Shown: positions 8,222-17,200 of the stretch, one piece after another
Numbering within the stretch: the first letter of the stretch is position 1
Layout: every line of letters begins with the position of its first letter
Assembly (NCBI GenBank): GCA_964448285.1
Contig: CAYUWG010000050.1
Location: 1-29,764 of the forward strand
Direction of reading: 5' to 3'
Length of the DNA: 29,764 bases
From: CAYUWG01 sp964448285
GTDB taxonomy: Bacteria > Bacteroidota > Ignavibacteria > SZUA-365
Made by a program: the position numbers and the translations under genes
The notes under the pieces: model-generated
The model's database searches: none
What the model was told of the DNA's origin: nothing
What the model saw: the letters and a program-made list of their open reading frames with translations, nothing else

Positions 8222-9319
8222 TTATCTTCTCGTTCCAATGACTATAATTCCGCGTCCATCCTCTTGACCGACGATATAAACTTTATTCTTCGTAAGAGAA
8301 ACACTACTATAGATTCGCGTACCCCAGAATTTGAACAACTCCTTATAGAAGTGCCAGCTTTTACCGTTATAGTGAACGACGATTCCGTAATCTCCAACGG
8401 CAAAGACGTTGTTTCTGTTCGTACCCCGGATGGAATTGATAAAAAGTTCTCCGAATGGTTGGCCCCCATTGAGCACACTCAAGGGTGGCTTTTTCCACGT
8501 AGTGTCCCTATACCATATTCCCCAACCGCCAAAAGCGATGAATCCGGAGTCCAGCATTCCCTTCTCATCGCACCAGACTGTACTAACCGACTTTTTTTCA
8601 TTGTCGCTCAAGGAATCGATCTTCTCCCATGATGCTTCTCGTTTCAAAAGCACTACGCCTCGGTCGATATGCGGTTTACCTCCCACAGCCCAAATCTCCG
8701 TTTCATTTCCGTAGATGTCCGTCAATTCGAGTGTCGTGCCTGTTTCAAGTTTTTGAAAACCAGTACCGTTGAAGAAAGACGAAAACCCCGTTGAGTTCAC
8801 CGCAAATAGTTCATTGGTCCTTAGACCAAAGAGGCCATTAACCCATCCCGGTTGTACTCCAGGCATTTCGTAACCTATCCATTTACTCCCATTCCATCTC
8901 TGAGGTAGAGAACTTCCTACCCAGACATCCTTAGATCCGTAGGCAAAAGTCGATCTCATACTTGCCTGTCCAGAATCACCTTGCCAGCCGTATTTGATCC
9001 TCATGATGTTCCAGCTTTTCCCGTCCCAATGGGCAGCATTCCGTAGATTGTTTTCCAGCCTGCCCGTTGAATCGACGATGTAAATTTCACCTACCACGTA
9101 CACATCGCTATCATTTACTGCGAAAACATCGAAAAGAAGCGTACTTGCGTCTCCAATAGTATAGGTCTCCCACGTGTAATCGTGTGACGTCGTGTCCGAC
9201 TCTGTCGGCGGCGGTGGTGGCGGCGGAGGAGGTGGTGGCTGCACGGGTTCTTCCTTCGTGCAGGAAGCGACGAGAATGAGAAGTGAAGCCAACGCGAAAT
9301 GAAGTATGAAACTGTGCAT
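8222..9319 (-). CDS. Outer-membrane or surface lipoprotein with propeller-like repeats (paralogue B)
   Basis: This 365-residue lipoprotein starts at ATG 9319 with MHSFILHFALASLL and a lipobox ending in LVASC, lipidated Cys20. The frame is open further upstream to 9409, but that extension would bury the signal peptide, and GGAT at the usual distance supports 9319. After Cys comes TKEEPVQ and a run of eleven prolines, a flexible linker encoded by a GGN microsatellite on the plus strand. The mature part has repeated lines such as NAAHWDGKSW, PQRWNGSKW, VFAVGDYGIVVHYNGKSW and VYVVGEIYI, which suggest a beta-propeller of short blades. It is a paralogue of the gene at 9446-10528, and the signal peptide is much better conserved than the rest. 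It lies 12 bp before the double-TAG gene. The biochemical role is unknown; binding of a surface ligand is only a guess. Confidence 0.8.
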   Translation of the reverse strand: MHSFILHFALASLLILVASCTKEEPVQPPPPPPPPPPPTESDTTSHDYTWETYTIGDASTLLFDVFAVNDSDVYVVGEIYIVDSTGRLENNLRNAAHWDGKSWNIMRIKYGWQGDSGQASMRSTFAYGSKDVWVGSSLPQRWNGSKWIGYEMPGVQPGWVNGLFGLRTNELFAVNSTGFSSFFNGTGFQKLETGTTLELTDIYGNETEIWAVGGKPHIDRGVVLLKREASWEKIDSLSDNEKKSVSTVWCDEKGMLDSGFIAFGGWGIWYRDTTWKKPPLSVLNGGQPFGELFINSIRGTNRNNVFAVGDYGIVVHYNGKSWHFYKELFKFWGTRIYSSVSLTKNKVYIVGQEDGRGIIVIGTRR

Positions 9320-9360
9320 CGTATATCCAGCGGTACTCTTCTTATGGAACTTGAGGAGTT
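9320..9360 (-). repeat. Duplicated leader, copy in front of lipoprotein B
   Basis: These 41 bp directly upstream of ATG 9319 match the 41 bp upstream of ATG 10528 with one difference near the ribosome site. The similarity continues into the signal peptide codons. Conservation up to the start codon suggests a shared ribosome site or untranslated region copied together with the headpiece. Confidence 0.75.
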
Positions 9361-9445
9361 TGTCCTGAATCATTTTACTATACCATGAACATGCAATTGG
9401 TCTCGTCATCGTGGAGTGATTCGAAAACTGAGTGGGATCGAGTGG

Positions 9446-10528
9446 CTATTTACCAATCCTTTCACCCCGATAGATGAAATTCAGAAGTCCCCCGCAAAAG
9501 ACGTGTCGCCCATACGCGGCTACCCCGTAGAAAATGCCCGATTCGCCGTAGAAATGCATCTGTGTCCACGATGACCCATTGAAATGGAGCAGGCTCCTGT
9601 AGTGCCCCGCTATGAAAACATTGTTATAGGCCGTCCCCGCGATCGCCTCAGGTTTTCCCCATCTCGGGATGTAATTACGGATGTCGCGCATAAACGCAGG
9701 GACCGGCGGGGAAGTCGTCGTGTAGAAGCGTCCGTCTAACATCGCGAAGAGAAGAGAATCCTTCGAGCCATACACGAGCTGCACCGGTCCTGAGACGGAA
9801 TCCGAGCGGATGACCCACGGTCTCATCGAAATCCACGTTCCAACGACTGCCTTGTTCTCTAACGCAATGTAGCCGTCCTCTCCAGTATTGTCTTTGTAAC
9901 CTGTGACGTAGATTCGCCCGTCCGGACCTTTGGCGATGCTGTTGAAATCGAGTTGGAGGTTGGTGACGATCTTTCGCACCGTGCTTCCGTCGAAATATGC
10001 CAGCGCCCCGTTCGTACCTGCGAAATACACTTCATTGGGACTGACGCCATAAATCACTCGTATCCATCCGTCAAAGCCGCCAGCAACGGAATACCATCTC
10101 CACGAAACCCCATTCCAACGATGCGGTGTGGTACTCCCGCACCACACATCATTCCTGGAAAAAGCGAAGACGCTTTCTATAGGTATAAATGGAGCCACAT
10201 TTTCAGCAATCCGAATCAGTTCCCATCTCTTTCCATTCCACCGTGCACCATTGTACGGCTGAATGAGTGTCCCGAGTGAATCTCGCGTATATGTCTGGGG
10301 TGTTCGTATGTCTCCCACAGCCCAGACGTCGGTGTCGTTGATAGCATAGATGTCGAAAATCGCGGCAGAAGTCCCGATTGTATCATAGTGCCAAATGAAG
10401 TCATGGCTCGTCGTGTCGGGTGGTTGATTTGTTGTTGTTGGTGGTGGCTGCACGGGTTCTTCTTTCGTGCAGGTAGCAGTGAGAATGAGAAGTGAAGCCA
10501 ACGCGAAATGAAGTATGAATCTGTGCAT
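9446..10528 (-). CDS. Outer-membrane or surface lipoprotein with propeller-like repeats (paralogue A)
   Basis: This 360-residue lipoprotein starts at ATG 10528, with AGGA about eight bases upstream. The signal peptide MHRFILHFALASLLIL leads to lipobox LTATC (Cys20), followed by TKEEPVQPPPTTTNQPP and DTTSHD. The mature region repeats lines like AIYDIYAINDTDVWAVGDI (approximate form), ARWNGKRWELI, PHRWNGVSWRWY, YFAGTNGALAYFDGS and LLHFNGSSWTQMHF, the same short-blade pattern as paralogue B. It ends in TAG at 9446-9448. This TAG is a true stop, because the next gene in the same frame starts with its own lipoprotein signal. It is the first clear gene of the minus-strand operon 10528-4898 and faces the KamA-like gene divergently. 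No catalytic motif is visible. Confidence 0.8.
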   Translation of the reverse strand: MHRFILHFALASLLILTATCTKEEPVQPPPTTTNQPPDTTSHDFIWHYDTIGTSAAIFDIYAINDTDVWAVGDIRTPQTYTRDSLGTLIQPYNGARWNGKRWELIRIAENVAPFIPIESVFAFSRNDVWCGSTTPHRWNGVSWRWYSVAGGFDGWIRVIYGVSPNEVYFAGTNGALAYFDGSTVRKIVTNLQLDFNSIAKGPDGRIYVTGYKDNTGEDGYIALENKAVVGTWISMRPWVIRSDSVSGPVQLVYGSKDSLLFAMLDGRFYTTTSPPVPAFMRDIRNYIPRWGKPEAIAGTAYNNVFIAGHYRSLLHFNGSSWTQMHFYGESGIFYGVAAYGRHVFCGGLLNFIYRGERIGK

Positions 10529-10569
10529 CGTATATCCTGCGGTACTCTTCTTATGGAACTTGAGGAGTT
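10529..10569 (-). repeat. Duplicated leader, copy in front of lipoprotein A
   Basis: This is the partner of 9320-9360 (41 bp, one mismatch). It ends in AGGATATACG before the ATG, which gives a slightly better Shine-Dalgarno sequence than the other copy. Confidence 0.75.
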
Positions 10570-10673
10570 CTGGACACAGATGCAAGGACTAACTTTCCTT
10601 TCCTACGAGTTTCATAAACCACTTGACGACACGAGCTAACATAGAAGGCGCCGGCGAGAAGAGCGAATCTCAT
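10551..10673 (-). CDS. Possible 40-aa small lipoprotein
   Basis: This short frame starts at ATG 10673 and reads MRFALLAGAFYVSSC, a credible signal with lipobox VSSC, followed by 25 residues rich in Arg, Lys and Val. It would stop 22 bp before paralogue A on the same strand. The ribosome site is weak (GGGAT), and its 3' end overlaps the leader sequence duplicated in front of both paralogues, so it may be chance. Confidence 0.2.
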   Translation of the reverse strand: MRFALLAGAFYVSSCRQVVYETRRKGKLVLASVSRTPQVP

Positions 10674-10775
10674 GATCCCGCAGAGATGACCTTTTGGGAG
10701 AACCTTCCGTGAGTGTAAAAAATCTTCCTTATAGGGTTGCATCTTTACCCAAAGGTTTTATCTTGTTTATGACGA

Positions 10776-10820
10776 AAGCACGTAGTGCTTGTACCTGACG
10801 GGGTACAGCGTTAGCCGTCA
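10776..10820 (+). promoter_or_regulatory. Structured leader with two hairpins and a possible H-type pseudoknot before the KamA-like gene
   Basis: Hairpin 1 has stem AAGCAC/GTGCTT (10776-10790) with a GTA loop. Hairpin 2 follows directly, with stem GTACC/GGTAC (10791-10806) and loop TGACGG (10796-10801). The whole six-base loop is complementary to CCGTCA at 10815-10820, which would form a pseudoknot. The structure ends 44 bases before the ATG and has no U-run, so it is not a terminator. It could be a cis-regulatory RNA, or simply an intergenic palindromic repeat. Confidence 0.4.
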
Positions 10821-10864
10821 TTCCCGAACAATAAGAGTATCACGAGACAAAAAGGAGTTCGAAG

Positions 10865-12238
10865 ATGAATCGAACGCATGATGGCATCACCATCACTCCA
10901 GGGAATACCGCCGATGTGCGCTATGAATCGTTTACAAGACTCGATCAGGTCCCGCAGATCGGGAAGCTTCCTAAGGACATGGAGTTCGATATGGAGGTCG
11001 TTTCGCATGTGCTTCCCTTCAAAGTGAACCGATACGTCGCCGACGAGTTGATCGACTGGACTGACATTCCTGCCGACCCGATTTTCCAACTCACCTTTCC
11101 ACAACGGGGAATGCTCGACGAAAAGGATTTTACTTCCATCGCCAACCTCTTGCGAAGAAATGCGACGCACGAAGAAGTGAAGACCGAGGCGAACCGCATC
11201 CGCATGACGCTCAATCCGCACCCCGCAGGGCAAATGACGTTGAACGTTCCGACGATGGACGGCGTGCTGCTTGAGGGCATTCAACACAAGTATCGTGAGA
11301 CTGCGCTCTTTTTCCCCGCTGCCGGACAGACGTGTCATGCCTACTGTACGTTCTGCTTTCGATGGGCGCAGTTCGTCGGGATGCATGACCTGCGTTTCGC
11401 TTCGAAGGAAGCGAACACACTGAAGGAATATCTTCTCCGACATACTGAAGTGACGAACGTCCTCTTCACCGGCGGCGATCCGATGGTGATGAAGACGAAC
11501 AAACTCACTGCATACGTAGATCCGCTTCTCGATCCGCGCTTGCATCAGATTCATTCGATCCGTTTTGGAACGAAGGCGCTTGCATACTGGCCGCAGCGTT
11601 TCGTTACTGACCCCGATGCGGACGACTTGCTCAGACTGCTCGATCGGATCATCTCAAGCGGACGATCGGTCGCGGTCATGGCGCATTACAACCATCATCG
11701 TGAACTCGAAACGCCGATCGCCCGTGAGGCCATCCGCAGAATTCAGGATACGGGCGCAGTCATCCGCAGTCAATCGCCGGTGCTTCGACATATCAACGAT
11801 TCTTCTGCGGTGTGGGAGTTGATGTGGCGCGAGCAGGTCCGCTTGGGGATTATTCCTTATTACATGTTCGTCGAACGCGATACGGGTGCGAAGGAGTATT
11901 TCAAAGTGCCGTTAGGCGAAGCGTACAAGATTTTCCGTGATGCATACAAGCGTGTTGCCGGATTGGCGCGCACTGTTCGCGGTCCGTCCATGTCCGCCAC
12001 GCCGGGAAAGGTCGAGGTGATGGGCGTCACGGAAGTGCATGGGGAGAAAGTTTTCGCGCTCCGTTTCCTTCAAGGGCGCATTCCGGATTGGGTCGGGAGA
12101 CCCTTCTTCGCGAAGTATGACCTGGACGCAAGTTGGCTCGATGATCTGAAGCCCGCATTCGGTGAAAACGCTTTCTTCTACGAGGAAGGTATGAAGCGAT
12201 TCATCGAACAGAAAAGCGTTCGGCCTCAGGCCGCTTGA
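10865..12238 (+). CDS. KamA-family radical SAM protein (lysine 2,3-aminomutase-like)
   Basis: This 457-residue protein has the radical SAM cluster motif C157-x3-C161-x2-C164 (TCHAYCTFCFRW) that binds the [4Fe-4S] cluster cleaving S-adenosylmethionine. FTGGDPMVM (201-209) matches the GGD motif of the family. Length and layout, with about 150 residues before the cluster, fit lysine 2,3-aminomutases rather than the shorter EpmB. Known KamA enzymes bind PLP through a Lys in a glycine-rich C-terminal motif. Here the comparable place reads SATPGKVEV with Lys382 and lacks the run of glycines, so PLP use and substrate are uncertain. No other lysine-fermentation genes are nearby. The start ATG has AAGGAG seven bases upstream. 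The gene appears monocistronic, 131 bp before the CotH gene. The family call is firm; the reaction is inferred. Confidence 0.85.
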   Translation: MNRTHDGITITPGNTADVRYESFTRLDQVPQIGKLPKDMEFDMEVVSHVLPFKVNRYVADELIDWTDIPADPIFQLTFPQRGMLDEKDFTSIANLLRRNATHEEVKTEANRIRMTLNPHPAGQMTLNVPTMDGVLLEGIQHKYRETALFFPAAGQTCHAYCTFCFRWAQFVGMHDLRFASKEANTLKEYLLRHTEVTNVLFTGGDPMVMKTNKLTAYVDPLLDPRLHQIHSIRFGTKALAYWPQRFVTDPDADDLLRLLDRIISSGRSVAVMAHYNHHRELETPIAREAIRRIQDTGAVIRSQSPVLRHINDSSAVWELMWREQVRLGIIPYYMFVERDTGAKEYFKVPLGEAYKIFRDAYKRVAGLARTVRGPSMSATPGKVEVMGVTEVHGEKVFALRFLQGRIPDWVGRPFFAKYDLDASWLDDLKPAFGENAFFYEEGMKRFIEQKSVRPQAA

Positions 12239-12369
12239 TGAATTCGCGGTGGAATGAGCCTCGCGTTTTTGTCCGATCGACAACGAGTCGCTCCTGCGAC
12301 AGCGCTATCACATCCAGGATGTTTTTCCTATCATGCGGATGAATTGATCGAATACCCCGTTGTCCCCGG

Positions 12370-14007
12370 ATGATGCTGCGCACTCTCTCTATCTCCCCTC
12401 TCGCTTTCTCCTTGCTGATACTTCTCACAGCGAGAAATATTGCGCAGGATGTCGAGTTCGCTTCGTCAAACCTGCCGATTGTCGTACTCACCACCGACGG
12501 TACACCCATACCGGATGAGCCGAAAGTCCCGGCGCAGATGGGCATCATTCGAACGGAAGGACAGCGCAACTTCCTCACTGATCCGTTCACCGACTATCAC
12601 GGGCCTATCACGATAGAACTGCGTGGAAACTCCTCGCTCGATTATCTCCAGAAGCAGTATTTGTTCAAAACGGTTCATGAATCCGGCGATGAAGTGAACG
12701 TGTCGTTGATGGATTTCCCAAGCGAGCACGAGTGGATTCTGTATGCTCCTTATGCAGACAAATCTCTGATCCGCAATACGATTACCTATGAAATCGCTCG
12801 TGAGATGGGACGGTACGCGAGCCGGACGCGGTTTTGCGAGCTCGTGATCGATGGACGATATGAAGGGGTTTACGCGCTGCAGGAAAGCATAAAACGCGAC
12901 CGCAACAGAGTGAATATCGGGAAGATGACACCTGATGACGAGGTCGGGGACGCAGTGACCGGTGGATATATTCTCAGCATCGACCATAGTGTGAAGCCTT
13001 GGGATAAAGGCTTCGCGGCGACGTTCGATCACACCGGGTATTTCACCTATTGGTTCGTGTATCCGACTTCGAAAAAAATCACGCCCGTTCAGGAGGATTA
13101 CATCCGGACATTCATCGGCACTTTCGATGATGCGATGCGTCGCCCGGACTTTTTCCATCCGACGCGCGGATATCAATCCATGATCGATGCGGACTCCTTT
13201 GTCGATTATATCCTCATCAATGAACTGGCGAACAACGTTGATGGCTACACCGCGAGTCTCCATTTGCACAAGGATCGCAACAGCCGTGGAGGGAAACTGA
13301 AAGCCGGGCCTGTGTGGGATTTCAACATTGCATATGGAAATGCATGGTTCAACGGCGGGACTTGGACGAGTGGCTGGCGCATTCATATGGGGCGAATCCC
13401 CTATTGGTGGCGTGTGTTACTGACGGACACGGCATTCGTCAACCGCCTCCAAAACCGCTGGTATTCGCTCCGGCAATCGACATTGAGCGATGCACGCATC
13501 AACAGTCGAATCGATTCCCTTGCGTTGCATCTCGATGAAGCGAAGGACCGCCACTTCCAGCGGTGGTTGCTTCTCGGCCAATACGTCTGGCCGAATGCCT
13601 TCGCGGGTGAAACGTATGTTGAGGAAATCGATTACCTCAAAACATGGCTTCGTGACCGCCTCGCATGGATCGACGAGAATCTCCCCTCGATTGGAACGGT
13701 TGAATCGGACATCATGATGTCCGCCAATGAACCCCCTCACGATGACGCCGTGATTTTATCGGTTCATCCCTATCCCTCGTCAGGGACTGTCTTCACAGAG
13801 TATCGACTTGCGAAGGATGCCTATGTACAGATCATCCTTCAGGATATGCTTGGTCGTGAAGTTCTTCGTTTGCCGGCCGAGTATCGCCGCGTGGGAATTC
13901 AGCGCGTTTCACTTCAAATGAATCACTTGCCAAGCGGCCCCTATACGGCTCTTCTTCTGATCGACAGAAAGATCGTCGATACTGAGCGCGTGATACTCTC
14001 GAAGTAA
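12370..14007 (+). CDS. Secreted CotH-kinase family protein with C-terminal sorting domain
   Basis: This 545-residue protein has an N-terminal signal peptide (LAFSLLILLTARNIAQ). Residues about 78-440 match the CotH kinase fold: GPITIELRGNSSLDYLQKQ (the RGNSS signature at 85-89), WILYAPYADKSLIRNTITYEIA, FCELVIDGRYEGVYALQESI, and AGPVWDFNIAYGN with the metal-binding Asp317. CotH proteins are atypical kinases first known from Bacillus spore coats; in this clade they are exported and their targets are unknown. The last 85 residues (VILSVHPYPSSGTVFTEYRL ... YVQIILQDMLGREV ... LPSGPYTALLLIDRKIV) form a T9SS type A-like sorting domain, so the protein should be surface-attached or secreted. ATG 12370 and 12373 are both possible starts, and neither has a clear Shine-Dalgarno sequence. 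No partner gene is adjacent. Confidence 0.88.
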   Translation: MMLRTLSISPLAFSLLILLTARNIAQDVEFASSNLPIVVLTTDGTPIPDEPKVPAQMGIIRTEGQRNFLTDPFTDYHGPITIELRGNSSLDYLQKQYLFKTVHESGDEVNVSLMDFPSEHEWILYAPYADKSLIRNTITYEIAREMGRYASRTRFCELVIDGRYEGVYALQESIKRDRNRVNIGKMTPDDEVGDAVTGGYILSIDHSVKPWDKGFAATFDHTGYFTYWFVYPTSKKITPVQEDYIRTFIGTFDDAMRRPDFFHPTRGYQSMIDADSFVDYILINELANNVDGYTASLHLHKDRNSRGGKLKAGPVWDFNIAYGNAWFNGGTWTSGWRIHMGRIPYWWRVLLTDTAFVNRLQNRWYSLRQSTLSDARINSRIDSLALHLDEAKDRHFQRWLLLGQYVWPNAFAGETYVEEIDYLKTWLRDRLAWIDENLPSIGTVESDIMMSANEPPHDDAVILSVHPYPSSGTVFTEYRLAKDAYVQIILQDMLGREVLRLPAEYRRVGIQRVSLQMNHLPSGPYTALLLIDRKIVDTERVILSK

Positions 14008-14289
14008 GCTGCTCTACGATCGAGATAGCTATGCGCTGCGTTGAAAGCGGCGATGATGCAACGTTGTGGCACAGGAGTATTTCCATTGTCAGAATTAGCA
14101 TCGACTCTTCCTTTCCACTTGTGATAGTTTTAGGAAAGTGTTTTTTTGTCACTGAGAGTATCGCAACCTCGCAAGGTAGGTAGGCATGGTAAATCCGAAC
14201 GCAAGCATTGATCAAAGGAAGAATTCCCATTTGAAGAAGACCGTTTCAGGAATCATTTGTGGTCCAACCATGACAACAAGGAGGCTGGA

Positions 14290-17200
14290 ATGAAGCTCGC
14301 CGAAATGAAACCGGAACACCGCATTGCAATCCTCTACGCCCTTTTCGGATGCCTGTGGATCTTTTTCTCAGATAAACTCGCTGCATCGGTATCGGGAACG
14401 ATCACCCTTTCGGCAATTCAAACCTACAAAGGCTGGTTGTTCGTCGTTCTCAGTGCAGCGCTCATCTTTTTGCTCGTGCGGCAACATTCATCGAAGACAC
14501 GCCTGATGCATGAACGCCTGCGCCAACGTGAACAACGCTTTCATTCGACGCTCGAAAATCTTTTAGAAGGATGTCAGATCATCAGCCGGGATTGGTTCTA
14601 CCTCTACCTGAACGATGCAGCGGCGAAGCATGGGAAAACCACCGTCGGCAACCTTCTCGGGAAAACGATGATGGAGGCTTATCCCGGCATCGAGCAAACG
14701 GAACTGTTTTCCATCATGAAACGGTGCATGGATGAACGCCTGATGCACCGGATGGAAAACGAATTCATCTATCCCGATGGAAGCAAGGGTTGGTTCGTGT
14801 TAAGCATCGAGCCGGTGCCCGAAGGGCTGTTCATTCTATCGCAGGATATTACCGATAGAAAAAGGGACGAACTGCGGATTCAACATCTCACGAGATTATA
14901 TGCGACGCTCAGCCAGGTCAACCAAACGATTGTCCGCGTCAAGGACCGTGACGAACTGTTCGAATCCATCTGTAGAGTTTCTGTTGAATATGGAAAGTTC
15001 GGGCTTGCCTGGGTCGGTATCATCGATGCCGAAAGAGGACAGGTCACTCGAGTCTCCATCTATGGAGATTCGACAGACGGTCTTCCGTTCAGCGAAATCA
15101 ATTTCCGGGAAGCGCCCTTCAGAGATGGATTGGTTGGAAAGGCGATAGCCAATGGTCAGATCGCGTATTCGAATGACATTCATAAGGAACAGACACTCCG
15201 GCATTGGAGCGAAGCGGACATGATGAGCATCTACCACTCCGCCGCTGCGATCCCATTTCGATTTGAAGGCGAAGTAACCGGTCTGCTGATGCTTTTCGCT
15301 GCCGACACGGATTTCTTCGACGATAGAGAACAGCATCTCCTGCTCGAAGAGATCGCAATGGATACGTCTTTCGCTCTAAATGGAATGGCGAGGGAAAAAA
15401 AGCGGCAAGAGGCTGAGGATGCATTCCGCGACAGCGAAGAGAGATTGCACTTCGCTTTGCAGGCATGCAACATCGGCGCATGGGACCTTGACCTGACCGA
15501 CCATACGGCGTATCGCTCTCTTGAACATGACCGCATCTTCGGATATGAAGCATTGCTTCCGTCATGGACTCTCGATGACTTTTTCAAACATGCGCTGTCC
15601 GAATATCATGAACCGATCAGGACAATGGTCGCGGAAGCGACTGCATCACGAACGGGATGGACATACGAGTGTCCCATCCGTCGCGTCGATGGAGAGATAC
15701 GATGGATCTGGTTCACGGGAAGGCACTACACCAACGAGTTCGGTCACGACCGTGTGGCAGGCGTAGTTCTTGACGTCACCGACCGGAAAAAGGCTGAAGA
15801 ACAGCTACGCGAAAGCAACGAGCGATTCAATCGCCTCGTCTCGGAGTTGAACGATATCGTGTGGACTGCCGAACTCGGATGTAAGCAGATTATAGACGTG
15901 AACAACTCGTTCGAGTCAGTCTATGGATTTCCCATGGAGATATTCAGGGAAAAACCCGATCTCTGGCTTGAGGTAGTCCATCCTGAGGATCGTGAGATTG
16001 CGGAGGAAAGTCACAAGATGCTCATCGAACAAGGGAAGTCCACCGCGGAATATCGGATCGTTCGCCCCGATGGCAGTATCCGATGGTTGCTCGATCGCAA
16101 ATCACTCATCTATGATCACGATAAGAAACCGGTTCAAATGGGTGGTATCGCGAAGGACATCACTGCACGGAAGTTAGCGGAGGAAAAGCTAAAGCTTCTG
16201 CATCTCCAGAACACCCAGATCCTTCATAGCACCGGCGAAGGAATCTATGGCCTCGATCTCGAAGGTAAGGCGACATTCGTCAATGAAGCCGCAGCGAAGA
16301 TGCTTGGATATGGGGTGGAAGAATTGACCGGGAGGGTGATGCACGATAATCATCATTTCAGAAAGTCGGATGGAAGCGATTATCCGCTTAACGATTGCCC
16401 GATCTATAAGACAATCACAGAGGGCAGGGAGTATCGTATCGATGACGAAATTTTTTGGCGGAAAGATGGAACCGCATTTCCGGTTGAGTATTTCTCTTCA
16501 CCGATATTCGATGAAGGAAAACTGATAGGGGCGGTAATAGCGTTCAGGGATATCACGGAAAGGAAACTTGCAGAGACTACGCTGAAAGAAACGAATAAAC
16601 AGCTCGAGATGGCTTTGAAATACGAAGAACTGTTCATCGCGAATATGACACATGAAATTCGCACGCCGCTCAACGTCATCTTAGGCTACTCGAGTCTCGT
16701 GAAGGATGTCATGGCTGACAGAATTCAGGGTGACGAGGAAGAGTTCTTCATGAGCATCGAGAGCGCGGGAAAGCGACTTATGCGGACAGTCGATAACGTT
16801 CTTCAATTCACGAGTCTTCAGACGGGTATGGCAAAACTCGATCATCGCGTGGATAATCTTACACCGACGGTTCAGTCCATCGTTCACGAGCTACTGGTGC
16901 ATGCGGAAGAGAAACAAATACGGCTGAGCGTAAGCCATCCAACAGAACCGATCCGCGCGCGTATCGATCAATACACGTTCGGGCAGGCGCTCATCAACCT
17001 CATCGATAACGCCATCAAGTACACGAATTCCGGTGAAGTCATTGTAGCGCTTTTCAAAGAGGAGGACCGTGCTTGCGTCGAAGTTCGTGATACGGGTATC
17101 GGCATTTCGGAGGAGTACCTTCCGAAGCTGTTCCAGGCATTCACACAGGAAGACACCGGTTACACGCGCTCGTATCAAGGCTTAGGACTGGGCCTATCGC

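Larger units (their letters stand above)
10529..10864. other. Divergent intergenic region between lipoprotein A and the KamA-like gene
   Basis: These 336 bp must hold the promoters of both divergent units. They contain the 41-bp leader repeat, a doubtful small lipoprotein frame, and on the right side two hairpins with a possible pseudoknot. I could not single out convincing -35/-10 elements. Confidence 0.6.

Noticed and set aside
14061..14080. Possible sigma54 promoter (TGGCAC at the -24 place)
   Set aside because: The -12 element would read TATT instead of TTGC, so the essential GC is absent.
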